Both the position numbers and the translations under genes were made by a program. Shown here piece after piece: positions 39,073 to 48,130 of a stretch of 64,000 nt of DNA. Source of the DNA: Chelativorans multitrophicus (GTDB lineage: Bacteria; Pseudomonadota; Alphaproteobacteria; Rhizobiales; Rhizobiaceae); assembly GCF_011317445.1 (NCBI RefSeq), contig NZ_JAAAPL010000003.1, positions 248,001 to 312,000 of the forward strand. The letters are read 5' to 3'. Position 1 is the stretch's first letter. Each line of letters opens with the position of its first letter. The notes under the pieces are model-generated. The model did not search any database. It saw only the letters and a program-made list of their open reading frames with translations, and had not been told where the DNA came from.

Positions 39073-40698
39073 CTAGTTCAGCGGAGCCGGATGCACGAAG
39101 GGCCAGGGCGATGCCTCCGAGCCACGTGGCACCGGCACCTCGATTACGACCGGTTCCCCGCACGCGAGCGCACCCGGCAGCTTCTCCCGAAGTTCATCGG
39201 GACTGCCGACGCGGAAGGATGCAACACCAAAGGATTTCCCGAGAGCGACGAAATCGGGATTGTCCAGATCTGCTCCCAGCAATCTGTTTCCATAGCTATT
39301 TTGCTGATCCCGACGGACATTGCCGTAAGCCGAGTTGTCGAAAACGATCGCCACCACGGCAATTCCGAACTGGCGGGCAGTTGCAAGTTCCTGGACCCCG
39401 AACATGAACCCGCCATCGCCTGAGATCGACACGACCGCTTTGTCGGGATTGGCAACTTTCACGCCGAGCGCCGTGTTGAAGCCGAAGCCGAGATTGTCCT
39501 GATACCCGCAGGTTACATACTGGCGCGGCCCGTAGACGGGGAAGCACATGCGGGCTGTGAAGCCGACCTGGGAAACCTCTTCCACAAAGAAGCCGTCGCG
39601 CGGCAGCACTTCGCGAATGACGCGAAGATATTCCTCCTGCGGCTGGACGGATTTGAGGGCTTCGGCGGCATCGCTGCGCAATCGCGACAGTTCCGCCTCC
39701 CTCGAAGAACGCTGTTCCTTGCTTCCCAACTCGTCAAGCAGCGCTTGGAGCCCGGCAGCAGACGAGGTGACGAGGCCCACATCCGGCTTCAGGCGAACCA
39801 TCTCGGTCGGGTCGATGTCGATGCGCAGGACCTTCAGCCCCTTCGGCATCCACCGCCAACGGAAATACTGGAGTTCCAGACGTGACCCGATGCCGATCAG
39901 GAGGTCGCAATCCTGCCAATAGCGCCAGGCGGCTGGCGGCAGCAGGAAAAGCGGGTCGTCCTCGGGAAGAACGCCTTTGCCCGAGCGGTGAGCCGTTACC
40001 GGCGCTTGCAGAAGCCGGGCAAGCGCGGCCACCTCCTGCTCCGCACCGATAGCACCCGAGCCCAGCATGATGAGCGGGTTCTTTGCCGCACGGATGAGCG
40101 CGGCGGCCGCCCCGACCGCTTCAGGATCCGGGGTCGGCGCGGGATCTTTTTGAACCGCCGTAGGCTCTTCCACTTCGGCGGCCATCCCGAAAACATCCCA
40201 GGGGGTTTCGATGCCAACCGGTCTTGGCCGGCCGGACAGCATCTGCCGGAAGGCCTCGTGCATAACCGCGGCTGCCTGTGTCGGATGATTGATCCGCTCC
40301 GCCCACTTGGTAAGGCCTTTCAAGGTGCCCAGATGGTCAGGTAATTCATGGAGCTGGCCCCGCCCCTGTCCGATAAGGTGGGACATGATATTCCCGGTGA
40401 TGCACAATACGGGCGCGTTAGCGCCATAAGCCGTGCAAAGCGCCGCGCCGGAATTCAGAAGGCCGGGACCGGGCACAACGGTGTAGGCGCCGACTTTGCC
40501 TGACGATTTGGCATAGCCATACGCCATATAGCCGGCACCCTGTTCGTGACGCGTATGAATGAACCGGATCGCTCCCGCCTCGCGCGCAACAGCATCGTTG
40601 AAGTCGTACATATGCGCGCCGGAAATCCCGAACAAAGTGTCCACGCCGTTGGCGATGAGCGATTTGGCGATGATCTCGCCTGTCGTGAGGCGCGTCAT
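39073..40698 (-). CDS. Thiamine-diphosphate-dependent enzyme (acetolactate-synthase/decarboxylase type)
   Basis: A 541-residue TPP enzyme with the three-domain layout of acetolactate synthase and keto-acid decarboxylases. The glutamate that activates TPP is in RHEQGAGYMAYGYA near residue 51, and the TPP-Mg motif is GDGGFMFGVQELATARQFG continuing to the Asn in FDNSAYGNVR. No regulatory subunit gene (ilvN) is near, and branched-chain genes are absent, so it is not the biosynthetic IlvB. In an operon with an aldehyde dehydrogenase, a lactonase and a sugar dehydrogenase it may decarboxylate a 2-keto acid to an aldehyde. Its ATG overlaps the aldehyde dehydrogenase stop by 4 bp; it is the last gene of the operon. 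Confidence 0.88.
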   Translation of the reverse strand: MTRLTTGEIIAKSLIANGVDTLFGISGAHMYDFNDAVAREAGAIRFIHTRHEQGAGYMAYGYAKSSGKVGAYTVVPGPGLLNSGAALCTAYGANAPVLCITGNIMSHLIGQGRGQLHELPDHLGTLKGLTKWAERINHPTQAAAVMHEAFRQMLSGRPRPVGIETPWDVFGMAAEVEEPTAVQKDPAPTPDPEAVGAAAALIRAAKNPLIMLGSGAIGAEQEVAALARLLQAPVTAHRSGKGVLPEDDPLFLLPPAAWRYWQDCDLLIGIGSRLELQYFRWRWMPKGLKVLRIDIDPTEMVRLKPDVGLVTSSAAGLQALLDELGSKEQRSSREAELSRLRSDAAEALKSVQPQEEYLRVIREVLPRDGFFVEEVSQVGFTARMCFPVYGPRQYVTCGYQDNLGFGFNTALGVKVANPDKAVVSISGDGGFMFGVQELATARQFGIAVVAIVFDNSAYGNVRRDQQNSYGNRLLGADLDNPDFVALGKSFGVASFRVGSPDELREKLPGALACGEPVVIEVPVPRGSEASPWPFVHPAPLN

Positions 40699-42122
40699 CC
40701 GGCGACCCGCTTTGCGATGCTCAGGACCTGCACGGTCGTAAACTCCTGCAGTCCCTCAATCCCGAATTCCACACCGATCCCGGACTGCTTCACGCCGCCC
40801 ATCGGGACAGTGGGGTTGAGCACGCCGTGCCGATTGACCCAGCGTGTTCCGGCAATCAGTTTGCGGGCGACTTTTGCCGCCTCCTCGGGGTCATCGCCCC
40901 ATACGGACGCGCCGAGCCCGAGTTCCAGCGAATTCGCCTCGGCTACAGCTTCTTCCACGTCCCGGTAGCGGATCACCGGCAGAACCGGCCCGAACTGCTC
41001 TTCCGCGACGACTCGCATATCCATGGTCGCATCCGCGATGATGGTAAGCGGGTAGTTGTATCCCCTGCCACTCGGCTTCTCGCCACCGGCGAGAATGCGG
41101 GCTCCTTTGGCGCGTGCGTCCTCGACCATGGCCACAATCTTGTCGAACTGCATCTTGTTGGAGAGCGGGCCAATCAAGGTGTCGGGTTCGGCCCCGTTGC
41201 CGACCTTTATTCCGCCAACGAAGCCGGACAGCGCCGCGCAGACGCTTTCATAGTCGCTCTCATGCACATAGAGTCGCTTCAGGCACGAGCAGGTCTGGCC
41301 GGCATTTATAAACGAGCCCCAGAACAGGTCTTCCATGCGCGGCGACATATCGGTGCCGGGAAGGATTATGCCTGCATCATTGCCACCCAACTCCAAGGTC
41401 AGTCTTTTGAGCGTTGGTCCGGCGCGTTCCATTATCCTGCGGCCGGTGGCGGTCGATCCGGTAAAGGCGATCTTGTCGATGTCGGGATGCTCGGAAATCC
41501 GGTCGCCCACCTCCTTATCGCCCGTCACGGCGTTCAGCACGCCAGCGGGAAGAATGCCGGCCTCATTGATCAGCTCGACCAGCCGAAGCGTCGAAAGAGG
41601 CGTGTATGGCGAGGGTTTGATGACTACGGTGCATCCCACCCGCAGCGCTGGCATAATATGCCAGATCGCGATCATCAGCGGCCAGTTCCAGGGGGTGATA
41701 GAGGCTACCACTCCGACAGGCTCGCGGATCAATTCCACGCGCTCGTGATCGTTGTCGATTAGGATCTGAGGCTCGAAATCGAGAGCCTGGGTGACGCGCG
41801 TCCAGGCGACACAACCGCTAACCTCGAAGGGAGCGCCCGGACCGACCTGGGGCTTGCCCTGCTCGGCGGTGATCAATGCGGCCAATTCCTCCCGATGCGC
41901 CTCGATCAGGTCGGCTATCTTGCCGAGCGCCTCCCGGCGGTTGCTATCCGGACGCGAGGACCAGGCGGGAAAGGCGCTCTTGGCCGCAGCGACTGCGGCG
42001 TTCAGTTCGGCTACCGTGCCTTCCGGGCAGGCGGCGGCCACCTCGCCGGTGGCCGGGTTGATTACATCGAATGTCGTCGACGTCTGAACGGCCTTGCCGT
42101 TGATCGTCAATGCATAGGACAT
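40695..42122 (-). CDS. NAD(P)-dependent aldehyde dehydrogenase
   Basis: A 475-residue aldehyde dehydrogenase. The active-site Cys is in FINAGQTCSCLKRLYV, the general-base Glu in LTLELGGNDAGI, and the NAD loop is AFTGSTATGRRIM; ITPWNWPL and MGGVKQSGIGVEFG are also family marks. It oxidises an aldehyde to a carboxylate in the cytoplasm. The likely donor is the product of the TPP enzyme encoded next, a small aldehyde or semialdehyde. The start ATG follows AAGGGAG at 7 bp. The 341-bp gap upstream contains a promoter candidate and a 10-bp palindrome, so this pair of genes may have its own promoter. Confidence 0.94.
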   Translation of the reverse strand: MSYALTINGKAVQTSTTFDVINPATGEVAAACPEGTVAELNAAVAAAKSAFPAWSSRPDSNRREALGKIADLIEAHREELAALITAEQGKPQVGPGAPFEVSGCVAWTRVTQALDFEPQILIDNDHERVELIREPVGVVASITPWNWPLMIAIWHIMPALRVGCTVVIKPSPYTPLSTLRLVELINEAGILPAGVLNAVTGDKEVGDRISEHPDIDKIAFTGSTATGRRIMERAGPTLKRLTLELGGNDAGIILPGTDMSPRMEDLFWGSFINAGQTCSCLKRLYVHESDYESVCAALSGFVGGIKVGNGAEPDTLIGPLSNKMQFDKIVAMVEDARAKGARILAGGEKPSGRGYNYPLTIIADATMDMRVVAEEQFGPVLPVIRYRDVEEAVAEANSLELGLGASVWGDDPEEAAKVARKLIAGTRWVNRHGVLNPTVPMGGVKQSGIGVEFGIEGLQEFTTVQVLSIAKRVAG

Positions 42123-42463
42123 CTGTTTCTCCCTTGAACGGGTCCGCTTTGTTCGCGAGGAGCGAGAGGCGATGAACCGCAGGTTGCCAGCGGGGCGGGG
42201 AGGGATGAAATCGACGCGCGCGCCTCAAACCGAATTTCGCGCGTTGAAGTCATCTCTCTTCCATAAAGATCAGCTTGCCGGGGTTGTTTTTGCTAATGCC
42301 GCGCTCCGCGCTGAATGATCCGTACAGGCGCGTCACCAGATCCAGGGTGCAATTCATGTGGTGCACAGCCCCCCAAGCCGCATTCCGGCGGCTTAAATCT
42401 CTAAATATTTAACATGTTACATAATTGATTTCGTCGGTCAATGTGTTGTGCAATGACAGGCTG
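42123..42463 (-). other. 341-bp gap upstream of the aldehyde dehydrogenase, with promoter signals and a small ORF
   Basis: On the - strand TTGACC near 42443-42438 could be a -35 box and TAACAT near 42419 a -10 box that overlaps the palindrome TAACATGTTA. A 7-bp hairpin (AAGCCGC and GCGGCTT) follows near 42394-42375. A 35-codon frame at 42357-42250 (ending GKLIFMEER) has no ribosome site, and I do not recognise it; it could be a remnant. A 14-bp palindrome (GCTGCT-AG-AGCAGC) lies on the stop of the lactonase gene. No full-length gene is present. Confidence 0.5.
42410..42419. promoter_or_regulatory. TAACATGTTA palindrome, operator candidate for the aldehyde dehydrogenase promoter
   Basis: A perfect 10-bp palindrome in an AT-rich patch of an otherwise GC-rich gap. 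It overlaps a weak -10 candidate and shares the ACATGT core with TGACATGTCA in the iclR-dctP spacer. No regulator gene is adjacent, so the binding protein, if any, is encoded elsewhere. Confidence 0.35.
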
Positions 42464-43342
42464 CTAGAGCAGCACGGGCGGATTAAGCTGGCCCTCTACT
42501 TCGAGATCGAGCAGGAAGAGCTTTCCAGCTTGCGGGTCCGCTTTGCGCGCTTCCTCATCCATTCCTTCATAGGCCGAGGTCGCGACGAGCTTGCCGGCAT
42601 CACGGCCGATGAAAGCGGGGCAGGATATCTGCCGCGCCGGCATCGGAATGCTGCGGATGAGTTCGCCGCTCGGGCTCCAAGCGTCGATCCTGCCGCCACC
42701 CCAGCGCGCATTCCAGATTGTCCCGCTGGCGTCCACAACGGAGCCGTCCATGTTGCCCGGCATCTTTTCGCCTTCTATCGTGAGCACTGGATCATCCACG
42801 GGCAACCCGGTTTCGGGATCACACGTCACCCGAAAGAGCCGGTTCTCACGCGTATCGGCGAAATAACCGATCGTTCCGTCGGGGGAGAAGCAGATGGAAT
42901 TGGGGATGGTGATGTGTGAGAACAGCCGTCGAACTTCGCCCTTGAAGAACCAGTAAATGGCGCCCGCCTGATCCTGCGCCTTCTTGCCCATCATGCCGAA
43001 CCAGAGAGCACCGGCAGGGTGTGTGCGCGCATCGTTGGAGCGCATGTCCGGCCTGTCGGCATCGACCTCCACGAGCATTTCTAGCCGGCCCGTGGCGCGG
43101 TTCCTGAGCTGGAGGCCATTTTCCGTAACCAGAAGCTGGCCCTGCTCGTCGACATCCGCCAGCGCGCTCGCCATGACGGGCAGATCGTGGACGATAGTCT
43201 CTGTGCCGGAAAGCCGCTTTTCCAGGAGCTTGCGTTGAATGATATCGAACCAGAACAGGCTGTCCGTTCGTGCATCATAAGCCGGCCCTTCTCCCAAAAG
43301 ACAGGCGATATCGGACAGGACCGAAACCGCGACCTTGCTCAT
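42464..43342 (-). CDS. SMP-30/gluconolactonase family lactonase
   Basis: A 292-residue six-bladed beta-propeller lactonase of the SMP-30/Gnl/LRE family. It begins with CLLGEGPAYDARTDSLFWFD, whose Glu is the first metal ligand, and continues with RSNDARTHPAGALWFGMMG, where the Asn-Asp pair sits at the metal, and ICFSPDGTIGYFADT and GNMDGSVVDASGTIWNARWGGG. It hydrolyses a sugar lactone to the aldonic acid in the cytoplasm. Its ATG overlaps the SDR stop upstream, so the two steps, sugar oxidation and lactone opening, are coupled. A TAG-containing palindrome lies on its stop codon. Confidence 0.93.
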   Translation of the reverse strand: MSKVAVSVLSDIACLLGEGPAYDARTDSLFWFDIIQRKLLEKRLSGTETIVHDLPVMASALADVDEQGQLLVTENGLQLRNRATGRLEMLVEVDADRPDMRSNDARTHPAGALWFGMMGKKAQDQAGAIYWFFKGEVRRLFSHITIPNSICFSPDGTIGYFADTRENRLFRVTCDPETGLPVDDPVLTIEGEKMPGNMDGSVVDASGTIWNARWGGGRIDAWSPSGELIRSIPMPARQISCPAFIGRDAGKLVATSAYEGMDEEARKADPQAGKLFLLDLEVEGQLNPPVLL

Positions 43343-44106
43343 AGATATCCTCCGTCGACGATCAGCACCTGTGCGGTGATCGCACGCGAAGCATCAGATG
43401 CGAGGAAAAGGCAGGGCCCCACGAGATCTTCCGCTTCAAGCGCTCTCTTGAGGCATTGCCGGGCGACGAATTCCTCCAGACTTTCGTCGGTGACCCACAA
43501 TTCTTTCTGGCGTTGGGTCAGCACCCAGCCGGGGGCAAGTGCATTCACCCGGATGCCGAATGCGCCCAATGCGCCGGCCAGGCCCTTGGTGAGCCCCACA
43601 ATACCGCCTTTTGCGGCCGTGTAGGATGGCATCTCCCCATTGTTGATCATGTAGGAAATGGACGTGAAATTGATAATCGAGCCGCGCCCGGCCGCCTTCA
43701 TGCCCGGCACAACAGCCTGAACGGCAAAAAACTGCGGCCGCAGATTGATCGCCTGGTTGTTGTCCCAAAAATCCGGCGTCACCTCCTCTATAGTATGACG
43801 GTCGTCCTTGGCTGCATTGTTGACAAGGACGGTCACCGGGCCGTTCGCCTCGGCGGCTTCGGCCGCTGCCTTGCGCAGGGCGGAAATGTCCCTCAGATCG
43901 GCATGGAGAAACAGCGGCGCGCGGTGAAGTTCTGCTTGCAGCCTATCGCAAAGGCCCCGACTCTCATCTTCGGCAACGTCGATAAAGGCAACTCTGGCGC
44001 CCTGCCGAAGGAAGCCCTCCGTCAGAGCAGCGCCTATCCCCGACCCGCCCCCGGTGATCAACACGGAAGCACCTTCAAGGTCGGGAAATTGTCCTGTCCA
44101 TGTCAT
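43339..44106 (-). CDS. SDR, probable sugar 1-dehydrogenase
   Basis: A 255-residue SDR with the TGGGSGIG cofactor loop, NNAAKDD in the NNAG place, FTSISYMINNGEMPSY with catalytic Ser and Tyr, and the YTAAK motif. The segment GWVLTQRQKELWVTDESLEEFVARQCL closely resembles the xylose and arabinose 1-dehydrogenases of the Caulobacter type, which oxidise C1 of an aldose to give a lactone. The adjacent SMP-30 lactonase, overlapping by 4 bp, supports this. It is the first gene of the operon; the 206 bp up to the GGDEF/EAL gene would hold its promoter. Which sugar is oxidised cannot be told. Confidence 0.88.
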   Translation of the reverse strand: MTWTGQFPDLEGASVLITGGGSGIGAALTEGFLRQGARVAFIDVAEDESRGLCDRLQAELHRAPLFLHADLRDISALRKAAAEAAEANGPVTVLVNNAAKDDRHTIEEVTPDFWDNNQAINLRPQFFAVQAVVPGMKAAGRGSIINFTSISYMINNGEMPSYTAAKGGIVGLTKGLAGALGAFGIRVNALAPGWVLTQRQKELWVTDESLEEFVARQCLKRALEAEDLVGPCLFLASDASRAITAQVLIVDGGYL

Positions 44107-44312
44107 CTCTTCCCTCCCCGTCTCGTACGAGCTTAGCGTTACACCCGCAGGTGGCCAAGTAATAACCCCGATGCGGGCGCATCGTTTCTTCGTACGATCT
44201 TCTTTCGGCAGAAAGCCGAATTTGGAGCCATGAAAGAGCCCGGCGCACTCATCCAGGAATGAGGTTGACCCTCGCCCGACGCTAGCGGCAAGCCTCCGGC
44301 GGCCCGCTAAGA

Positions 44313-45641
44313 CTAAAGACAGCCGGCTTGAAGGTGCCCCAGGGTCGCCGTGGCATCGCTGGGCGTGCCGAAGAGAAAGCCTTGTCCGCCCTTGCAGCCG
44401 AAGGAAACGAGCTTTTCAGCCTGAGCTTCCTCTTCGATGCCTTCCGCGATCACATCGATACCCAGCCCATCGCACATGGCCAGTATGGCCCGGATGATGT
44501 GTTCGCTGGGGCGGTCCTCCAGAAGGGAGGCGACGAAGGCGCGATCTATTTTCAATTTGTCGAAACGGAAATCGCGCAGCCGGCCGAGGCTGGATTGCCC
44601 GGTGCCGAAGTCATCGAGTGACACGCGGATTCCCATGCTCCGGAGATGTTCGATCGTCCTGGCCGCCGAAGCCGGATCCCCCAGGAGACCCGTCTCCGTG
44701 ATCTCGATTTCCAGCCGCTTTGGATCGAAACCGGTCTTTTCCAAGGTGGAAAGGATTTGCGGACCGGTATTGCGATCCATCAGTTGGGAAGGCGTAAGAT
44801 TGAAGGAAAGGAAGAGATGCTGCGGCCAATCGCGGGCAGTCTCCGCTGCTTTGCGCAGGAGAAGGACCGTGAGCTGGCCGATTATTCCGATCTCCTCGGC
44901 TATTGGAATGAACACGCAGGGCGGCACCAGCCCAAGCTCGCTATCCGTCCAGCGCGCGAGGGCCTCGAAACCGACGACCCGACGGGAGGGGAGGTCGACG
45001 ATAGGCTGGAAGTGCGGCTCCACCTCTCCTTCGGCGACCGCTTGCCTGAGTGCCTGCTCGATACGGATTCGGCGCTTGGCTGCCTCGTCCATTTCTCGCG
45101 TGTAGACCAGTACGGAGCGCCGCCCCGAGCGCTTGGCGTGGTAAAGCGAAGTTTCTGCCTTGCCGAGCAGCAGTTCAGCCGTCTCTTCTTTCGAAGAGAA
45201 AAGCGAGCAGCCGGCTGATGCGGAAAGCTGCACGGTGCGCTCGCCCACCTCATAGGGTGGGCATAGAACCTCTATCAGCATTCTGGCGCGCTCGGCCATG
45301 GCTTCTTCGCTGGAGATCATGGGCTGAAGCACGGCGAAATCATCCATGCCGACGCGGGCGATGATCGAAGAGTCGCCAATCGCGGCACGCAAGCGCATCG
45401 CGGCTTGCCGAAGGATATCGTCACCGACGGTATTGCCGAACAGGTCCCTGATGGGCATGAACCCGTCCAGATCGAGAACGATAACCGCAAAGGGAACCGG
45501 AGCGTCCCCGCGATTGGCAATGAGACGGGTCACCTCTTTCAAGAAGCTTTGATAACTGCCCAAACCTGTGAGAGGCTCGATTGAGCCAACGACCTCTCTG
45601 ACGCCTCTGGCGTCCTGGCCCTCAATCAGTTGAGACCGCAT
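44313..45641 (-). CDS. Cyclic-di-GMP phosphodiesterase with degenerate GGDEF domain
   Basis: A 442-residue soluble protein with a GGDEF domain followed by an EAL domain and no membrane helix. The cyclase signature is changed to GMDDF at residues 98-102 (in ARVGMDDFAVL), so cyclase activity is unlikely; the domain may bind GTP or regulate. The EAL domain keeps the metal and catalytic residues: GFEALARW, the Asn in FNLTPSQL, EITETGL, DDFGTGQSS, KIDRAFV and AEGIEEE. It should therefore degrade cyclic-di-GMP. The start ATG is preceded by a close AAAGG. It is divergent from gshB, with 180 bp between them, and not part of the sugar operon to its left. Confidence 0.92.
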   Translation of the reverse strand: MRSQLIEGQDARGVREVVGSIEPLTGLGSYQSFLKEVTRLIANRGDAPVPFAVIVLDLDGFMPIRDLFGNTVGDDILRQAAMRLRAAIGDSSIIARVGMDDFAVLQPMISSEEAMAERARMLIEVLCPPYEVGERTVQLSASAGCSLFSSKEETAELLLGKAETSLYHAKRSGRRSVLVYTREMDEAAKRRIRIEQALRQAVAEGEVEPHFQPIVDLPSRRVVGFEALARWTDSELGLVPPCVFIPIAEEIGIIGQLTVLLLRKAAETARDWPQHLFLSFNLTPSQLMDRNTGPQILSTLEKTGFDPKRLEIEITETGLLGDPASAARTIEHLRSMGIRVSLDDFGTGQSSLGRLRDFRFDKLKIDRAFVASLLEDRPSEHIIRAILAMCDGLGIDVIAEGIEEEAQAEKLVSFGCKGGQGFLFGTPSDATATLGHLQAGCL

Positions 45642-45821
45642 CCTTTATTCCGCCATTTTGCGCCCTGGCGCAGGTTCCCGCAGAATTCTTTAAGAAACGT
45701 ATGCGATCCCCCCGCCACCATTGTTTCCGCTGCCTGACACGGCTTCCGCAGGCGCTTGACAGTTGGACGATGGCGGCGTCATCTGCCGCGAATCGCTGCC
45801 GCAACCTGCCGGAGTCCTTTT

Positions 45822-46772
45822 ATGCCGCTTCGCGTCGCCATTCAAATGGACCATGTCTCGACCATCTCAATCGCAGGCGATACTACATTTGCGCTTGCGT
45901 TGGAGGCCGAACGCCGTGGTCACAAGCTGTGGCATTACACGCCCGACCGCCTGTTTCAGCGCGGCAGCGAAGCGTTCGCGACGGTGGAGGCGCTGAATGT
46001 ACGGGACGAGATCGGCAATCACTTTTCCCTAGGCGCGCCCGAACGCATTGCGCTGTCCGAAATGGATGTCGTGCTGCTGCGCCAGGATCCGCCCTTCGAC
46101 ATGAATTACATCACCACCACGCATATACTCGAGCGCGTCCACCCCAAGACATTGGTGGTCAATGATCCGGTCTGGGTTCGCAACAGCCCGGAAAAGATTT
46201 TCGTGACGGAGTTTCCGGATTTGATGCCGGACACGCTGATCACCCGCGATCCGATCGAGGTCGACGCGTTCCGGAGGGAACATGGCGACATCATCGTCAA
46301 GCCGCTCTACGGCAATGGCGGCGCGGGCATATTCCACCTGGCGCAGGCAGACCGCAATCTCGCCTCTCTGCTCGAGCTGTTCACCCAGATGTTCCGCGAG
46401 CCCTTCATCGTGCAACGCTACCTGAAGGAGGTGCGCGGCGGTGACAAGCGCATCATCCTGATCGAAGGCGAACCGGTGGGGGCCATCAATCGCATACCCT
46501 CGGAACATGATTCGCGCTCCAACATGCATGTGGGCGGACGCGCGGAACCGACGGAAATCACCGAGCGCGAGCGCGAAATCTGCGCCCGCATCGGGCCAGC
46601 GCTGCGCGAGCGCGGCTTTGTTCTGGTGGGGATCGACGTGATCGGCGGTCTCCTCACGGAGATCAATGTCACTTCACCGACGGGGGTGCGGGAGGTGAAA
46701 CGATTTGGCGGCGCCGACATCGCTGCTCTTTTCTGGGATGCGGTGGAGGCGCGGCGCGGCGCGATTTCGTAG
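45822..46772 (+). CDS. gshB: Glutathione synthetase
   Basis: A 316-residue ATP-grasp enzyme that joins gamma-glutamylcysteine and glycine to glutathione in the cytoplasm. The opening [31 protein letters not shown] follows the family pattern, and [48 protein letters not shown] and [21 protein letters not shown] are also present. The length matches the E. coli enzyme. The start ATG has GGAG 7 bp upstream; the frame extends to an ATG at 45756 without support. It stands alone, with a GNAT-like gene 124 bp downstream. Confidence 0.97.
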   Translation: MPLRVAIQMDHVSTISIAGDTTFALALEAERRGHKLWHYTPDRLFQRGSEAFATVEALNVRDEIGNHFSLGAPERIALSEMDVVLLRQDPPFDMNYITTTHILERVHPKTLVVNDPVWVRNSPEKIFVTEFPDLMPDTLITRDPIEVDAFRREHGDIIVKPLYGNGGAGIFHLAQADRNLASLLELFTQMFREPFIVQRYLKEVRGGDKRIILIEGEPVGAINRIPSEHDSRSNMHVGGRAEPTEITEREREICARIGPALRERGFVLVGIDVIGGLLTEINVTSPTGVREVKRFGGADIAALFWDAVEARRGAIS

Positions 46773-46896
46773 GACGGCGGACCTTCTCCGCTCAGCCGCG
46801 GTAACCCCGTCCGTTATGCATTCATAAACCGGCCGTGTGAGATAGCCTGGGCTGCCGTGAAGCGGTTCGCGTGGTTAACAAGGGTGGGTAGATTGC

Positions 46897-47997
46897 ATGA
46901 CGATCCGCGCGAAGGAGGCACACGCCGGCTATACCGTCGAGGTCGACGACGTGCCGGATGCCCAGTGGGACGAGATCATCAGCGGGTTCACCGATGCTCA
47001 TCACGAGCAGACCGCCTGCTATGCCACGAAACATTGGAAGGGGCGTGACAGCCATCTCCTTCTGCGCCGGGCGGGTGTGCCGGTTGCGGGTGCGCGGGCG
47101 ACGATCTTCAAGCTGCCGGTTCTCGGCCGTGGGTTGGCTTTCGTCCGCTTCGGCCCGTTCTGGCGTGCGCAGGAGTGCAAGGCAGATCCGACGATCTACC
47201 GCACGGTGATGGATGCCCTGGTGAAGGAATACGCTGTTTCGCGCGGACACTGCCTTACGGTCCTGCCCCGGCCGAGCCCGGTCCATCAGGACGAGGAATA
47301 TACCCTATTGCGGGAAATGGGTTTCGTCCGCCGCCGCCGAATGCTGGACGCCGAGCGCTATTTCGTCGACCTCTCGCTTTCCGAGCAGGAGCAGATGAAG
47401 AGCTTCACCCATCATTGGCGGCGCAGCCTGCGCCAGGCACTCGCGAACGGGCTTGAGATTCGCCTTTCCCAAACGGAGAGCGAGGCTGCAGCTTTCGAAA
47501 AGCTCTATAACGAAATGGTTTTGCGCAAAGGTTTCGACAGCGCAACGCCCGTCCATATGACGAGCGACCTGATTGCCCGCTTGCCGGCCAAGCTGAAGCC
47601 GAAAGTGGCCATGGCTTTTTATCAGGGCGAACTCGTGGCGGGAGCGACCGTCGGCCGGTTCGGTGACACCGCATATTACATGTTCGGCGCGACCTCTTCG
47701 GCAGCCCTGCCGCTCAAGGCCGGCTATGCTTTGCAGTGGTGGATCATGGGTTGGCTGCGCGCCGAGGGCGCAAGGTGGTATGATCTGGGCGGCGCCGCGC
47801 ACGAGCCGGGCCTGCGCCTTTTCAAGAAGGGAATGGCAGGCAAGAGCGGCAAAATCGTCGTCATGGAAGGGGAATATGACTTCTGCGCTAACGCCACCGC
47901 CCGGCTCGCGGCAGACGCGGTTTTTGGTGCACGCCATCTGAGACGTATGATGCGATATGGCGCCAAATATGGACGCTTGCCCGAGGCCGCCGATTGA
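46897..47997 (+). CDS. GNAT-fold/FemAB-like acyltransferase
   Basis: A 366-residue protein with two GNAT-like halves, as in the FemAB or BioF2-like acetyltransferase group. The second half has the typical WRRSLRQALANGLEIRLS, GELVAGATVGRFGDTAYYMFGATS and GARWYDLGGAAHEPGLRLFKKGM segments. FemAB proteins add amino acids to peptidoglycan precursors from aminoacyl-tRNA; other members acylate different amines, so the acceptor here is open. There is no signal peptide or membrane helix, which places it in the cytoplasm or at the membrane face. It lies between gshB and comM on the same strand, with its own probable promoter. Confidence 0.82.
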   Translation: MTIRAKEAHAGYTVEVDDVPDAQWDEIISGFTDAHHEQTACYATKHWKGRDSHLLLRRAGVPVAGARATIFKLPVLGRGLAFVRFGPFWRAQECKADPTIYRTVMDALVKEYAVSRGHCLTVLPRPSPVHQDEEYTLLREMGFVRRRRMLDAERYFVDLSLSEQEQMKSFTHHWRRSLRQALANGLEIRLSQTESEAAAFEKLYNEMVLRKGFDSATPVHMTSDLIARLPAKLKPKVAMAFYQGELVAGATVGRFGDTAYYMFGATSSAALPLKAGYALQWWIMGWLRAEGARWYDLGGAAHEPGLRLFKKGMAGKSGKIVVMEGEYDFCANATARLAADAVFGARHLRRMMRYGAKYGRLPEAAD

Positions 47998-48130
47998 TGG
48001 CCTGAAGGCTGCTATCTCATCCTAAGCTTCACCGGAATTTTTGTTCGCTGGATGTTCTTGATCTGATCTGCAGCTTATGCTTTCATTGCCGCGTTGGCCA
48101 GGGGTGGGCCGCGAGCGGGGGGCGTTTTCA

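Noticed and set aside
42250-42357. 35-codon frame upstream of the aldehyde dehydrogenase
   Set aside because: It is too short, without ribosome site, and not recognised; mentioned only as part of the gap.
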